A stretch of DNA of 19,445 nucleotides from an uncultured Ruminococcus sp. GTDB taxonomy: Bacteria > Bacillota > Clostridia > Oscillospirales > Acutalibacteraceae. Positions 6,570 to 14,612 of the stretch are shown here, piece after piece. How positions within the stretch are numbered: the first letter of the stretch is position 1; each line of letters begins with the position of its first letter. The notes beneath the pieces were generated by a model. The model saw nothing but the letters and a program-made list of their open reading frames with translations. It made no database searches and was not told the DNA's origin. The stretch lies in contig UQQD01000024.1 in the NCBI GenBank assembly GCA_900543095.1, forward strand, positions 1-19,445. Direction: 5' to 3'. The position numbers and the translations under genes were made by a program.

Positions 6570-9002
6570 ATGAAATCCAAGCTATTTGTCAGGGTGATAT
6601 GCGTAATCCTTGCTGTAGTTATGTTGGCTTCGGCTTTTTTATGTGCGATACAGATTTTTTCGGCGAGCGCTGCAATCACACCTTCGGCGAACGCAAGCGG
6701 TTATATATCGGGGGACTATGTTAACCTGCGTTCGGGTGCGGGTACGAACTACTCAATTATTACCTGTATGCGGGAGAATACAAAAATCACTTTTGTTGAC
6801 GGCGAACTCTACAATTCAAGCTGGTATAAGGTTAAATTGGCTTCAGACTCCCGGACGGGATATGTAATGAAGACTTATGTTGAGGCAACCTCTTCTCCGA
6901 GTGATGATTCGGACAGCTCGGCTTCATCAGATGCAACAGGCTATATATCCGCCGATTATGTCAATCTGCGTTCGGGCGCAGGAACAAACTATTCCATAGT
7001 AACCTGTATGCGCCAAAACACGAAATTCACTATGCTTAGTACAAAGCTATATAATTCGGACTGGTATTCAATTAGGCTTTCAAACGGTCAAAAGGGTTAT
7101 GTTAAGGACACCTTTGTAAAGATAACGTCAAGCGGCGGCTCCAAATCCGATGATTCGTCGAACTCCGATTCAAACGCAACAGGCTACATAAACGCCGATT
7201 ATGTTAATCTGCGTTCGGGTGCGGGAACTAACTATTCAATAGTTACCTGTATGCGTGAAAAAACCAAATTTACGTTTACCGATACTAAGCTGTATAATTC
7301 AAGGTGGTATGCAATCAGACTTTCCGACGGCAAAAAAGGCTATGTAGTAAAGGAATATGTCACAAAAGATTCAACAAGCAAGCCGTCTGAGGATAAAAAT
7401 TCCACCGAAACAAAACCTTCAAGTGATAATACCGGTTCATCAATAAAGTTATCAAATACAAGCGAAACTATTTATGTAGGCAACAAGCTTGCCATTACCG
7501 CAAGGTGTTCAGACTTGGTAAAGTGGTCAAGCTCCGATAATTCGGTAGCCTCTGTTGATTCAAACGGTATCGTAAGCGCAAAGTCATCAGGCTCAGCAAC
7601 TATAACCGCCTCTTCGGGCAAGTATTCGGCAAGCTGTAAACTCAATGTCAAAAGCGGCTCAAACGTAAATATATCAAGTACAAACATTTCAAATTTGAGC
7701 TTGCTTAAATCAGTGTATTTAACTTCGTCAACGTCCGGCGTAAGCTGGAAATCATCGAATACTTCAATTGCAACAGTAAAAAACGGCATTGTAGATACAA
7801 AAGCAACAGGCTTTGTAACAATCACTGCCTATACATCAAGCGGAGCGGCAACTTGCCTAATTAAGGTTATAAGCCGTGACAGCGTTCAGTTCGTTTATGC
7901 AACTCCGAATTCCGCTCCAAAAAACTCTACGGTATCGTTTAAGGCTATTACCGATACGGACAGAACAGCAGTAAGATTTGTTGTGTCAAACGGCTCAACC
8001 TCTTATACGGTAAACGCCGATAAAAAAGAAAAAGACGGCGATAACTTTATTTGGTCCGGCAGTCAGAAATTATCTAAACCAGGAAAATGGAAATTTAAAG
8101 CATATGCAATGTTTCGCAATTCCGGCAAATGGACTCTAACTTCGGGCAACGGCGAGGGCGAAGCGTTTGTAACAAACTCTACCGATACCGAAACTACCGT
8201 AACGGGCGAACGCAGAGCAAGCGATCAGGTTATCGGTAACATAGCAAATTACGAGGGATTTCTTTCAAAAGTGACTCCCGATAGTATAACAAGCGATCCT
8301 ACGCTGGGTTACGGCAAAGTAGTTTTGTCAAACGAACAGTTCTATAATAATATTACCAAATCCGAGGCGTACGCTTATCTTTATCAGACGGTAAATAAAG
8401 GCGGATACACCTCAAAGACCAATGATTTTCTTATTAACAACGATGTTAAGTTCAATCAACAGCAGTTTGACGCACTTGTGTGCTTTGCCTACAACGTCGG
8501 CTCATATGCAATTTACAATGATTCCGACCTCAAAGATGTTCTGCTGAATACAAAATCAGGCGGTTCGTCTGTTTCATCGGGCGCAAGCGGATATGTAAAC
8601 GACAGCTACGTTAATCTGCGTTCGGGTGCCGGAACAGGATATTCCGTGCTGACCTGTATGGCACAGAATACAAAATTTACTTTTGCGGACGGCAAGACCT
8701 ATAACTCAAATTGGTATAAGATCAAGCTGTCAAACGGCACGGTCGGATACATATACAAGACATACGCTTCCGTATCGGGTGGTTCGGGTTCAAGAGATCT
8801 GAATAATGTCAACAAGCAAAGCTTTATAGACAACTTCTTTGCCTATCACCACGCCGCAGGCTCATGCTACTGGGGACTTCTCTACAGAAGAATTGATGAA
8901 GCCGAAATGTTCTTCTACGGCGACTATGCCCGTGACGGTTCAAGCAATAAATATGACTTTAAATACACCTGCCACCGCAACGGCAGTGTATCTGTTCACT
9001 GA
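6570..9002 (+). CDS. Secreted GH24-type lysozyme with four SH3b and Ig-like (BIG2) domains
   Basis: The 810-residue product is exported: a basic N-terminus and a hydrophobic stretch end in a likely ASA-A cleavage site near residue 34. Three SH3b wall-binding repeats start at about 44, 124 and 205 (each with YVNLRSGAGTNYS), separated by Ser/Asp-rich linkers. Two BIG2-like Ig domains follow (about 291-435), then a further beta domain (436-530). From about 548 comes a T4-type lysozyme domain: Glu562 in YEGF, Asp571 and Thr578 before LGYG match the family's catalytic Glu-Asp-Thr spacing, and QQFDALVCFAYNVG is the helical core. A fourth SH3b domain (674-735) then interrupts the fold, and its C-terminal half resumes at about 750 (GLLYRR..EAEMFF.GDY). 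The start has AGAAGGTG five bases upstream. The likely role is peptidoglycan cleavage in growth or competition. Confidence 0.88.
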   Translation: MKSKLFVRVICVILAVVMLASAFLCAIQIFSASAAITPSANASGYISGDYVNLRSGAGTNYSIITCMRENTKITFVDGELYNSSWYKVKLASDSRTGYVMKTYVEATSSPSDDSDSSASSDATGYISADYVNLRSGAGTNYSIVTCMRQNTKFTMLSTKLYNSDWYSIRLSNGQKGYVKDTFVKITSSGGSKSDDSSNSDSNATGYINADYVNLRSGAGTNYSIVTCMREKTKFTFTDTKLYNSRWYAIRLSDGKKGYVVKEYVTKDSTSKPSEDKNSTETKPSSDNTGSSIKLSNTSETIYVGNKLAITARCSDLVKWSSSDNSVASVDSNGIVSAKSSGSATITASSGKYSASCKLNVKSGSNVNISSTNISNLSLLKSVYLTSSTSGVSWKSSNTSIATVKNGIVDTKATGFVTITAYTSSGAATCLIKVISRDSVQFVYATPNSAPKNSTVSFKAITDTDRTAVRFVVSNGSTSYTVNADKKEKDGDNFIWSGSQKLSKPGKWKFKAYAMFRNSGKWTLTSGNGEGEAFVTNSTDTETTVTGERRASDQVIGNIANYEGFLSKVTPDSITSDPTLGYGKVVLSNEQFYNNITKSEAYAYLYQTVNKGGYTSKTNDFLINNDVKFNQQQFDALVCFAYNVGSYAIYNDSDLKDVLLNTKSGGSSVSSGASGYVNDSYVNLRSGAGTGYSVLTCMAQNTKFTFADGKTYNSNWYKIKLSNGTVGYIYKTYASVSGGSGSRDLNNVNKQSFIDNFFAYHHAAGSCYWGLLYRRIDEAEMFFYGDYARDGSSNKYDFKYTCHRNGSVSVH

Positions 9003-9049
9003 CAACATTTTTATGTTAATACAGCAAATATAAAAGAAGGTATATGAAA

Positions 9050-9850
9050 ATGAAACGCATAGGATTTATAGGTGCGGGCAATATGGCAACCGCTATTGTA
9101 AAAGGTCTGATAGCCCAGCACAACGGAAAAGCTGACTTTATCAATATATTTGATGTCAGCGAGGATAAGTGCCTTGAGATTGCAAAGCTCGGTGTTAATA
9201 TCGAAAAAAGCGGCGCTGATGTTGTAAACTCAAGCGACATTATCGTGCTTGCCGTAAAGCCGCAAAATTATGCCGAGGTGCTTTCCGAATTAAAATCCGA
9301 GGCAAACCCAAACAAAACATTTGTTTCGATTGCCGCAGGAATTTCTATTGACTACGTTCAAAATGCACTTGAATGTAAATGTCCTGTAGTCAGAGTGATG
9401 CCCAATACTCCTCTCTTGCTCAAAAAAGGAGCGTCGGCGCTTTGTCCGTCCGATAATATCAGCGAGGAGGACAAGCGGACAGTTTACGATATGTTTGCAG
9501 GAAGCGGCGTATGTGAATACATCACCGAGGACCATATGAACGAGATAATCTCGGTCAACGGCAGCAGTCCTGCATATATTTATCTTTTTGCAAAGGCAAT
9601 GGCAGATTATGCACAGCAAAAGGGAATAGACTACGACAAAGCGATGAACCTTGTGTGCGCTACTCTTGAAGGCTCTGCGGCAATGCTGAGAGAGAGCGGC
9701 GACTCTGCCGATGTGCTCATTGAAAAGGTAAGTTCAAAGGGCGGCACTACTATTGCGGCTCTTGACAAGCTCAGGGAACACGGCTTTACAGAAGCGGTTC
9801 AGGACGCTATGGAAGCCTGCACAAAGCGTGCCGAGGAGCTTGGAAAATAA
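9050..9850 (+). CDS. proC: Pyrroline-5-carboxylate reductase
   Basis: The 266-residue enzyme reduces 1-pyrroline-5-carboxylate to L-proline with NAD(P)H, the last step of proline synthesis. The N-terminal Rossmann motif is IGFIGAGNMA (about 3-12); AVKPQ and RVMPNTP mark the nucleotide-binding domain; the C-terminal dimerisation region carries VNGSSPAYIYLF and the family signature KGGTTIAALDKL. Length is typical. Two in-frame ATGs compete: 9044 is only three bases from the AGAAGG site, while 9050 is nine bases away and gives the usual MKRIGFIG start, so 9050 is preferred. It lies 47 bases after the lysozyme gene and may be read from the same transcript. Confidence 0.95.
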   Translation: MKRIGFIGAGNMATAIVKGLIAQHNGKADFINIFDVSEDKCLEIAKLGVNIEKSGADVVNSSDIIVLAVKPQNYAEVLSELKSEANPNKTFVSIAAGISIDYVQNALECKCPVVRVMPNTPLLLKKGASALCPSDNISEEDKRTVYDMFAGSGVCEYITEDHMNEIISVNGSSPAYIYLFAKAMADYAQQKGIDYDKAMNLVCATLEGSAAMLRESGDSADVLIEKVSSKGGTTIAALDKLREHGFTEAVQDAMEACTKRAEELGK

Positions 9851-9867
9851 TCTGAGTGCAGGGATTT

Positions 9868-9958
9868 TCACTGAATTCCTGAGGAGTTAACGCTTCTTTG
9901 CACTGCTTGCAATCTTTCGCAAGCCCTGCTTCGTAGCATTGCTCCGATTTTAATTTCA
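9868..9958 (+). ncRNA. Repeated leader RNA element, copy C (3' part)
   Basis: The 46-base core recurs at 9879-9924, aligned without gaps to 6443-6488 and 13175-13220. It carries CTTGC/GCAAG around AATCTTTC, and the downstream end TTGCTCCGATTTTAATTT. The 5' half seen in copies A and B is missing, and no promoter was found, so this may be a truncated copy or part of the proC 3' end. Confidence 0.55.
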
Positions 9959-9964
9959 TAAACT

Positions 9965-10046
9965 AAAAACATTCCGCATAAATTTAAATGGGACAATCCA
10001 AGATCATTTACAATTTATGACCCGTTAAAACGAAAGGAATGTTTTT
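9965..10046 (+). promoter_or_regulatory. Multi-stem leader hiding a ribosome binding site
   Basis: AAAAACATTCC (9965-9975) pairs perfectly over 11 bases with GGAATGTTTTT (10036-10046), directly before the ATG and covering the GGA of the ribosome site. Inside, CATAAATTTAAATG (9977-9990) pairs with 10005-10019 over 14 base pairs with one bulged C, topped by GGA/TCC. A short CGT/ACG hairpin (10023-10032) completes a three-way-junction-like fold. This looks like a translational control element; its signal is unknown. Confidence 0.65.
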
Positions 10047-10718
10047 ATGAAAGGCATAGTATTTTCATTCAAAAAAACCGATGCAGGCACAGGAAGTATC
10101 AGACGGATAAAAATTTCCGACGTGCGTTATTTCTTTAAAAGGTACGGCGTAAAGGTAATGTTTGTCAGTCTGATATTGTTTGGTTTGGCGGCGGGCTCTG
10201 TTTATGCCCAAAATGCCGATTCCGAAATGCTTGCGTCGCTTGATTTTTTGTTTACTACAAACCTGAAATCAAGAATGACGCAGAATTTTGTCGGTACGTT
10301 TTGCGCTTGCTTTGCTTCTGATTTTATATTTTTATTTGCAGTGTATTTGTTCGGAATGTCGCCTTGGGGAATACCGGCAATGTCGTTTGCCGCTTTGTTC
10401 AAAGGCTTTGGAACAGGAATCACCGCAGGATATTTATTTATTACAAATCAGCTTTCGGGAGTGGGATTTTATCTTTTAATACTGCTTCCCGGCACATTTT
10501 TGTTCTGCATTGCGCTTGTGCTTTTTTCGACATCGGCGTTTTATTTTTCAAAGCGTATGTTTTTTGCTACTGTCAGCAAGACAGCTCCGAAATTTTCACT
10601 CAGGGACGGATTTTCGATTTTGAGCTCAAGATTTCTCACAGCTTTGATAATGACGTTTTGTGCGGCGCTTCTTGATACGGCGCTTTGGACGCTTTTTGCA
10701 GGCTCGTTTAAATTTTAG
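10047..10718 (+). CDS. SpoIIM-like (stage II sporulation protein M family) membrane protein
   Basis: The 223-residue polytopic membrane protein has about five hydrophobic segments. The pattern is that of the SpoIIM family: a cytosolic start, one membrane segment, a loop, then F..YLFGMSPWGIPA......KGFGTGITAGYLF, where family members keep a G.P...... KG...G motif. In spore formers SpoIIM works with SpoIID and SpoIIP in peptidoglycan remodelling during engulfment; divergent members also occur outside sporulation. Assignment to the true spoIIM orthologue is not secure. The AAAGGA ribosome site lies in a long stem of the leader. The next gene follows 28 bases later and its GGAGG is in a small CCTC/GAGG hairpin. 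Confidence 0.7.
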   Translation: MKGIVFSFKKTDAGTGSIRRIKISDVRYFFKRYGVKVMFVSLILFGLAAGSVYAQNADSEMLASLDFLFTTNLKSRMTQNFVGTFCACFASDFIFLFAVYLFGMSPWGIPAMSFAALFKGFGTGITAGYLFITNQLSGVGFYLLILLPGTFLFCIALVLFSTSAFYFSKRMFFATVSKTAPKFSLRDGFSILSSRFLTALIMTFCAALLDTALWTLFAGSFKF

Positions 10719-10746
10719 GACTGATTGTCCTCTTTCGGAGGTTAAA

Positions 10747-11715
10747 ATGGCATCTGAAAAGCCAACAACTGCTTTAACAAGAGTAGTTTCAAACCTTTTT
10801 CATAATTTTCACAGGCTGTTATTTACAAACCTTTTGTTTGCCGTACCGGCGGCAATTATTTTTTCGGTATTTTGGCTGATAAATAATTTTACGGGACTTA
10901 ACGCCTATTACATACTGTTTTTATCGGTCATACCGATATTCCCTTTTTATGCCGGTGTGGTTCAGGTCACCGCCCACATAGCGAGAGGCGAAGAAGGTAT
11001 TCCTGTATTCGGTGACTTTCTTGTCGGAGTAAAGGAGAACTTTCTCAGATTTTTAATTCATGGCGTCGTGTTGTATTTGTCGCTGTTGTTCAGCTATTAT
11101 TCAATAGCTTTTTATGCGGCTTTGGCACAAAAGCAGGGAATGTTCTACGCTTTGCTTGTAATAACAATACTGATTGTGCTGTTTTTGCTTTTTGCGTTTT
11201 TTTATATTCCGCCGATGACAGTTACCTTTGATATTTCAATGAAAAATATCTACAAAAACAGTTTGCTTATGTCATTCGGAGAAATCAAGCACAATATTTT
11301 TGCCGTATTGGGATTGTTCATTCTTTTTGTTATTTGCTCAACGGTTATGTTTTGCTGCACAACGGATATAGCGGTCGTAATAGCAACAATCGTGCTTGCG
11401 TTGTTTATATTGCCCTCGCTTGTTTCGTTTATAATAAATGCGGCAGTGTTTAAGCCGATGTATAATATGATTGTTGATAACGATAAAAAGATTGAAAGTA
11501 TTGATAAAAAGATGCAAAACCGCAGAAACGGAAAGTTCTTTGATGATGAGGAACAAAGCAACGAACAAAAGAATAGGTATGATGAGCTGTTGCGTAATAT
11601 TGACATTGATGAAACCAAAGATTCCGATGAATATATTTATTATAACGGAAAAATGGTTAAGCGCAGCGTGATAATAAAGTTAAAAAATGAAAATCAGAAA
11701 AAGGAGAATAGTTAA
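10747..11715 (+). CDS. Polytopic membrane protein, possibly YesL/DUF624-like
   Basis: The 322-residue product has about six membrane segments in residues 20-245, including the loop HIARGEEGIPVFGDFLVGVKENF, reminiscent of DUF624/YesL proteins. A charged cytosolic tail of about 75 residues follows (rich in Asp, Glu, Asn, Lys) and ends in YIYYNGKMVKRSVIIKLKNE. The start is ATG 10747 with CGGAGG about five bases upstream. Its stop codon overlaps the start of the next gene (TAATG), which indicates translational coupling. Function unknown. Confidence 0.7.
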   Translation: MASEKPTTALTRVVSNLFHNFHRLLFTNLLFAVPAAIIFSVFWLINNFTGLNAYYILFLSVIPIFPFYAGVVQVTAHIARGEEGIPVFGDFLVGVKENFLRFLIHGVVLYLSLLFSYYSIAFYAALAQKQGMFYALLVITILIVLFLLFAFFYIPPMTVTFDISMKNIYKNSLLMSFGEIKHNIFAVLGLFILFVICSTVMFCCTTDIAVVIATIVLALFILPSLVSFIINAAVFKPMYNMIVDNDKKIESIDKKMQNRRNGKFFDDEEQSNEQKNRYDELLRNIDIDETKDSDEYIYYNGKMVKRSVIIKLKNENQKKENS

Positions 11716-12362
11716 TGGCAGGAAAACACAGCGCTCCGAATGATAAAATTTCAAAGGCACCTATTATAATCCTTTCTGTAGCTGCGGTAGTCGTTATTGC
11801 AGCCGTTATCGGACTGATAATTTTTCTGAACGGCGGCAAAGCCCCCAAGAACTCTGAAACTGCCGCACCTTCAACTGACAACTCTGTTGCTTCGGACATT
11901 TTGCAAACAGAATCCGAAACCCAAACCGCAACAAATGCACAGGAGCAGAGTTCGCAGGATTCACAAGAGTCCGACAATGACTCACAGGCTGATTCAGACG
12001 GAAACGGAGCAGACGAAATTGTCGTACCCACAAAGGGAGGAACCGTAAAGAGCAGCTTTAATTCAACATATGTACCGTATAGTGCAACGGATTCCGAAAC
12101 AGGAGAAGAAATCTCCCTTAAAGAGGTTTTTGGCAGTCAATATACCGACGGCGTAATCACCTTTAACAGCGACGGTACATTTACAGATACGCTTACCAAT
12201 TCTCCCGACTATACAGGCGCATATTTGGTTGAAGACGATGATATAACAATGACATATACAAACGACAAAAATTTCTTTATGACGGTAAATGAATGGGACG
12301 GCGACGAACCTGCGGATATTACCGGTCACTATGGAGATATTGACGTTAGATTCTATAATTGA
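11715..12362 (+). CDS. Membrane-anchored protein with C-terminal beta domain (paralogue 1)
   Basis: The 215-residue protein has a short basic N-terminus, one membrane helix (about 15-38), a Ser/Thr/Gln/Asp-rich linker (about 42-105) and a compact extracellular domain of about 105 residues. That domain, with YVPYSATDSETGEEISLKEV and later VITFNSDGTF and HYGDIDVRFY, is homologous to the one in the next gene, so the two are tandem paralogues. The repeated strand-like segments suggest a lipocalin-like or META-like beta barrel, but the family was not recognised. AAGGAG lies eight bases before the ATG, which overlaps the preceding stop by one base. Confidence 0.75.
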   Translation: MAGKHSAPNDKISKAPIIILSVAAVVVIAAVIGLIIFLNGGKAPKNSETAAPSTDNSVASDILQTESETQTATNAQEQSSQDSQESDNDSQADSDGNGADEIVVPTKGGTVKSSFNSTYVPYSATDSETGEEISLKEVFGSQYTDGVITFNSDGTFTDTLTNSPDYTGAYLVEDDDITMTYTNDKNFFMTVNEWDGDEPADITGHYGDIDVRFYN

Positions 12363-12375
12363 TTGCACGATAAAA

Positions 12376-12885
12376 ATGAGTAAAAAAAGAAAGACTAAAA
12401 AATATACCGAAAAAAATCCAAAACCAAAGAAAAAGTCCGCTGTTAAAAGGATATTGACTGCGGCAATCGTTGTTTTGACGGCTGCAATCTGTACAACGGC
12501 GATAATAATAGGGGTTAATTTCTATAATTCTTCGGATGCGGCACAGCTTGTTAATTATAATTGGGTGCCGTCAGGCGCAACAAATTCAAGTGGCGACGAG
12601 GTTGATCTTAACGAGATATACAATACACATTATACTAACTATAACGGTTTGCTTGAGTTCAAAGACGATGGGAAATTTTACCTTTGGCTCAATCCCGGCG
12701 ATATATCGGACGGCACTCACAGCGGCACATATGAGCTTGGCGATGACGATACGATAACAGCGTGCTTTGACGAGGGAACCGAAACAGCATTTAAAATTGA
12801 GCGAAGCAATTCGGGAATAAACAGTATAACAATAAACTACGGTGATTATCAAATATTGTTTTTCAAAGAGGAAATTGAGCGTTGA
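12376..12885 (+). CDS. Membrane-anchored protein with C-terminal beta domain (paralogue 2)
   Basis: The 169-residue protein has a strongly basic cytosolic N-terminus (KKRKTKKYTEKNPKPKKK), one membrane helix (about 25-48) and an outer domain that matches the previous gene: WVPSGATNSSGDEVDLNEIY, LLEFKDDGKFYLW and NYGDYQILFF line up with the corresponding strands of paralogue 1. It lacks the long linker of its neighbour. The start is ATG 12376, 13 bases after the upstream stop, with no convincing ribosome site, so translation is probably coupled. Function unknown. Confidence 0.72.
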   Translation: MSKKRKTKKYTEKNPKPKKKSAVKRILTAAIVVLTAAICTTAIIIGVNFYNSSDAAQLVNYNWVPSGATNSSGDEVDLNEIYNTHYTNYNGLLEFKDDGKFYLWLNPGDISDGTHSGTYELGDDDTITACFDEGTETAFKIERSNSGINSITINYGDYQILFFKEEIER

Positions 12886-12942
12886 TATTTTTTAGCGATT
12901 TAGCGTTGATTTTGAAGGCTTTGGCACAGGGGTGTTTTTTAG

Positions 12943-12967
12943 TGAATTGCTCCGATTTGAATTTTGA
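12943..12967 (+). repeat. 3'-end fragment of the repeated leader element (copy D)
   Basis: GAATTGCTCCGATTTGAATT matches the 3' end of copies A (6491-6506) and C (9938-9956), but the 46-base core is absent. It is probably a decayed copy or a shared terminal motif. The rest of 12886-13040 shows no gene. Confidence 0.4.
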
Positions 12968-13040
12968 TTTATAAATACAGAGAATTATTAGGCTGCATAG
13001 ATTGCTGCCTAATATTTTTATGGAAAATTTTAAAAAAATA

Positions 13041-13069
13041 TGTACAAATGCTTTATAATGTGTTATAAT
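13041..13069 (+). promoter_or_regulatory. Predicted promoter of the agrB-agrA-agrC operon
   Basis: TGTACA (13041-13046) and perfect TATAAT (13064-13069) are spaced by 17 bases. The -35 is four of six to consensus. The stretch TGTGTTATAAT is identical to that in the lysozyme promoter at 6350-6360. The leader to agrB is about 210 bases. Confidence 0.55.
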
Positions 13070-13097
13070 AGCTCTGTTTCCGACGAAGCTATAACCG

Positions 13098-13263
13098 AGT
13101 GCAAATGTTTCTCGCCTCTTAGGCACGGGTGACGCCTTAGAATTTCAGCGGGAGTATAATCTCCAACCGAACCTCTGAGGAGTTAATGTTCTTTTGCACC
13201 GGTTGCAATCTGGTGCAAGTTCTCTTTATTGTAAGTAAAGCAGAGTGTGCTTCGATTTAAAAT
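13098..13263 (+). ncRNA. Repeated leader RNA element, copy B (before agrB)
   Basis: Like copy A it has GCCT/AGGC with a short loop (13114-13124), then GAATTTCAGCGGGAGT, then the 46-base core at 13175-13220. The core hairpin is TTGCA/TGCAA here, against TTGC/GCAA in A and CTTGC/GCAAG in C. An alternative longer pairing TTGCACC/GGTGCAA is specific to this copy. The 3' end carries an insertion relative to A (TTTATTGTAAGTAAAG) before TGCTTCGATTTAAAAT. It occupies the whole agrB leader. Confidence 0.6.
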
Positions 13264-13284
13264 GTGATTCACGGAAGTGTGGCA

Positions 13285-13857
13285 ATGGATAAGGTATTAG
13301 ATGCAATAACAAATTTAATATCCGCCGATAAGGAAAGCGACGAAGTTGAAATAATACGATACGGAGTCGAGATTATATTTCTTAAAGGTATATTTTGGGT
13401 TACTCTTTTAGTAGCGGGCTTGTTGTTTTGCTGCTTTTGGGAGTGCCTTATTTTTTTACTTATGTTCTCATCTTTGCGAACATACGCAGGAGGCTATCAT
13501 ACGGAGAGTAGATTGAAGTGTTTTATATATTCTTTGTGTACGGTTTGTATTTCTCTGACTATTGTAAAACTGTTTGCAAATCCGATAGTTCTTTGGATAA
13601 GTTATGCTCTTGTTGTTCCGATTATTTTTATAGTTTTCAGGGTTTCACCTGTGGATACCGAAAACAAACGTCTTGATGATGATGAAAAACGGCGGTTTAA
13701 GAAAATATCCGTCCTGATATTGTTTATCGAGATAGCGGTAAGCATAATTTTCAGTGCTTTTGGATTTATCTGTTTTTCTTTGGCGGCTAATCTCGCAATC
13801 ATCTCATCGGGCGTACTGCTTTTATGCGGACACATAAAAAACCTTAAAAATAATTAG
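13285..13857 (+). CDS. agrB: AgrB-like autoinducer-processing membrane protease
   Basis: The 190-residue protein has about five or six membrane segments. AgrB proteases cut the AgrD propeptide at the C-terminal side of the future ring and form the thiolactone. The signature is clear: LRTYAGGYHTESRLKC, with His72 and Cys79 at the same seven-residue spacing as the catalytic His77/Cys84 of Staphylococcus aureus AgrB. ATG 13285 is chosen over GTG 13264 because GGAAG lies seven bases before it. It is the first gene after leader copy B and is followed 32 bases later by agrA. Its expected substrate is the AgrD encoded at 16031. Confidence 0.93.
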   Translation: MDKVLDAITNLISADKESDEVEIIRYGVEIIFLKGIFWVTLLVAGLLFCCFWECLIFLLMFSSLRTYAGGYHTESRLKCFIYSLCTVCISLTIVKLFANPIVLWISYALVVPIIFIVFRVSPVDTENKRLDDDEKRRFKKISVLILFIEIAVSIIFSAFGFICFSLAANLAIISSGVLLLCGHIKNLKNN

Positions 13858-13889
13858 TTTCAAAATTAAGTATATTTAAGGTGAGGGTT

Positions 13890-14612
13890 ATGTTTAATAT
13901 TGCTATTGTAGATGATGAAAAAAGAATACGAAGCATACTTGAACAGCTTGTAGAACAATTTGCAAAGGAACACCAAATCGAATTAAATGTTAATGTGTTT
14001 CAATGCGGAAAGGACCTTATTTCAAACCTTGAAAGATACGACGCAATTTTTCTTGATATTGAAATGCCGGAGCTTAACGGTATTCAGCTTGCGGAAACAA
14101 TCAGAAAAACCGATTATAACGTCCCGATAGTGTATATAACAAGCTATTGCGATTACTGGCGAAGAGCCTATAAGGTTCATGCCTTTGATTTTATCACCAA
14201 GCCTTTTGAGGCAAAGGACATATACGGAGTGCTTTCGGATTTATTCTTAACCCTCAGCGACGCTGATGACAAAACTATCGGTCTGCATACAGAAAACGGA
14301 GTTGAAATTCAGAAGATAAGCGAAATAATGTATTGTATGGTCGAGAAGAAACGGAATATTTTAGTTTCGACAGTCTATAAAAAATACATAGTAAAGGAAA
14401 ACCTTGTTTCGATTTTTGAAAAACTCAGTGATGATAGATTTTATATGACTCATCGCTCCTGCATAGTAAATATGAATTACGTCGAAAGCCTACAAAAAAA
14501 TAACGGAATTCTTTTGACTGACGGAGAATGGGTTCCGCTTGCACAGAAAAAACAAAAAGACTTTTTTGAAAAGCTGTCAATGCAGCTTCGCAGACTTGAG
14601 GAAAAATTATGA
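13890..14612 (+). CDS. agrA: AgrA-like LytTR response regulator
   Basis: The 240-residue transcription factor has an N-terminal receiver domain (IVDDEK, phospho-acceptor Asp56 in FLDIEMP, Thr/Ser in YITSY, Lys in TKPF) and a C-terminal LytTR DNA-binding domain (about 135-238; YKKYIVKENL, FYMTHRSCIVNMNYV). Such regulators bind pairs of direct repeats about two helical turns apart; a matching pair lies before agrD. The start is ATG 13890, with AAGGTGAGG just upstream; GTG 13881 lies within that ribosome site. The stop overlaps agrC by four bases (ATGA), so regulator and kinase are coupled. Confidence 0.93.
   Translation: MFNIAIVDDEKRIRSILEQLVEQFAKEHQIELNVNVFQCGKDLISNLERYDAIFLDIEMPELNGIQLAETIRKTDYNVPIVYITSYCDYWRRAYKVHAFDFITKPFEAKDIYGVLSDLFLTLSDADDKTIGLHTENGVEIQKISEIMYCMVEKKRNILVSTVYKKYIVKENLVSIFEKLSDDRFYMTHRSCIVNMNYVESLQKNNGILLTDGEWVPLAQKKQKDFFEKLSMQLRRLEEKL

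Noticed and set aside
6719..8630. GCGTTCGGG strings in the lysozyme gene resembling the agrD repeats
   Set aside because: They encode the conserved Leu-Arg-Ser-Gly of each SH3b repeat, so the match is a codon coincidence; they also lack the 20-base pairing.
9965..10046. Invertible promoter flanked by inverted repeats (phase variation)
   Set aside because: Arms are only 11 bp around 60 bp, no recombinase gene is near, and the nested inner pairing fits an RNA fold better. The same applies to 2519-2579.
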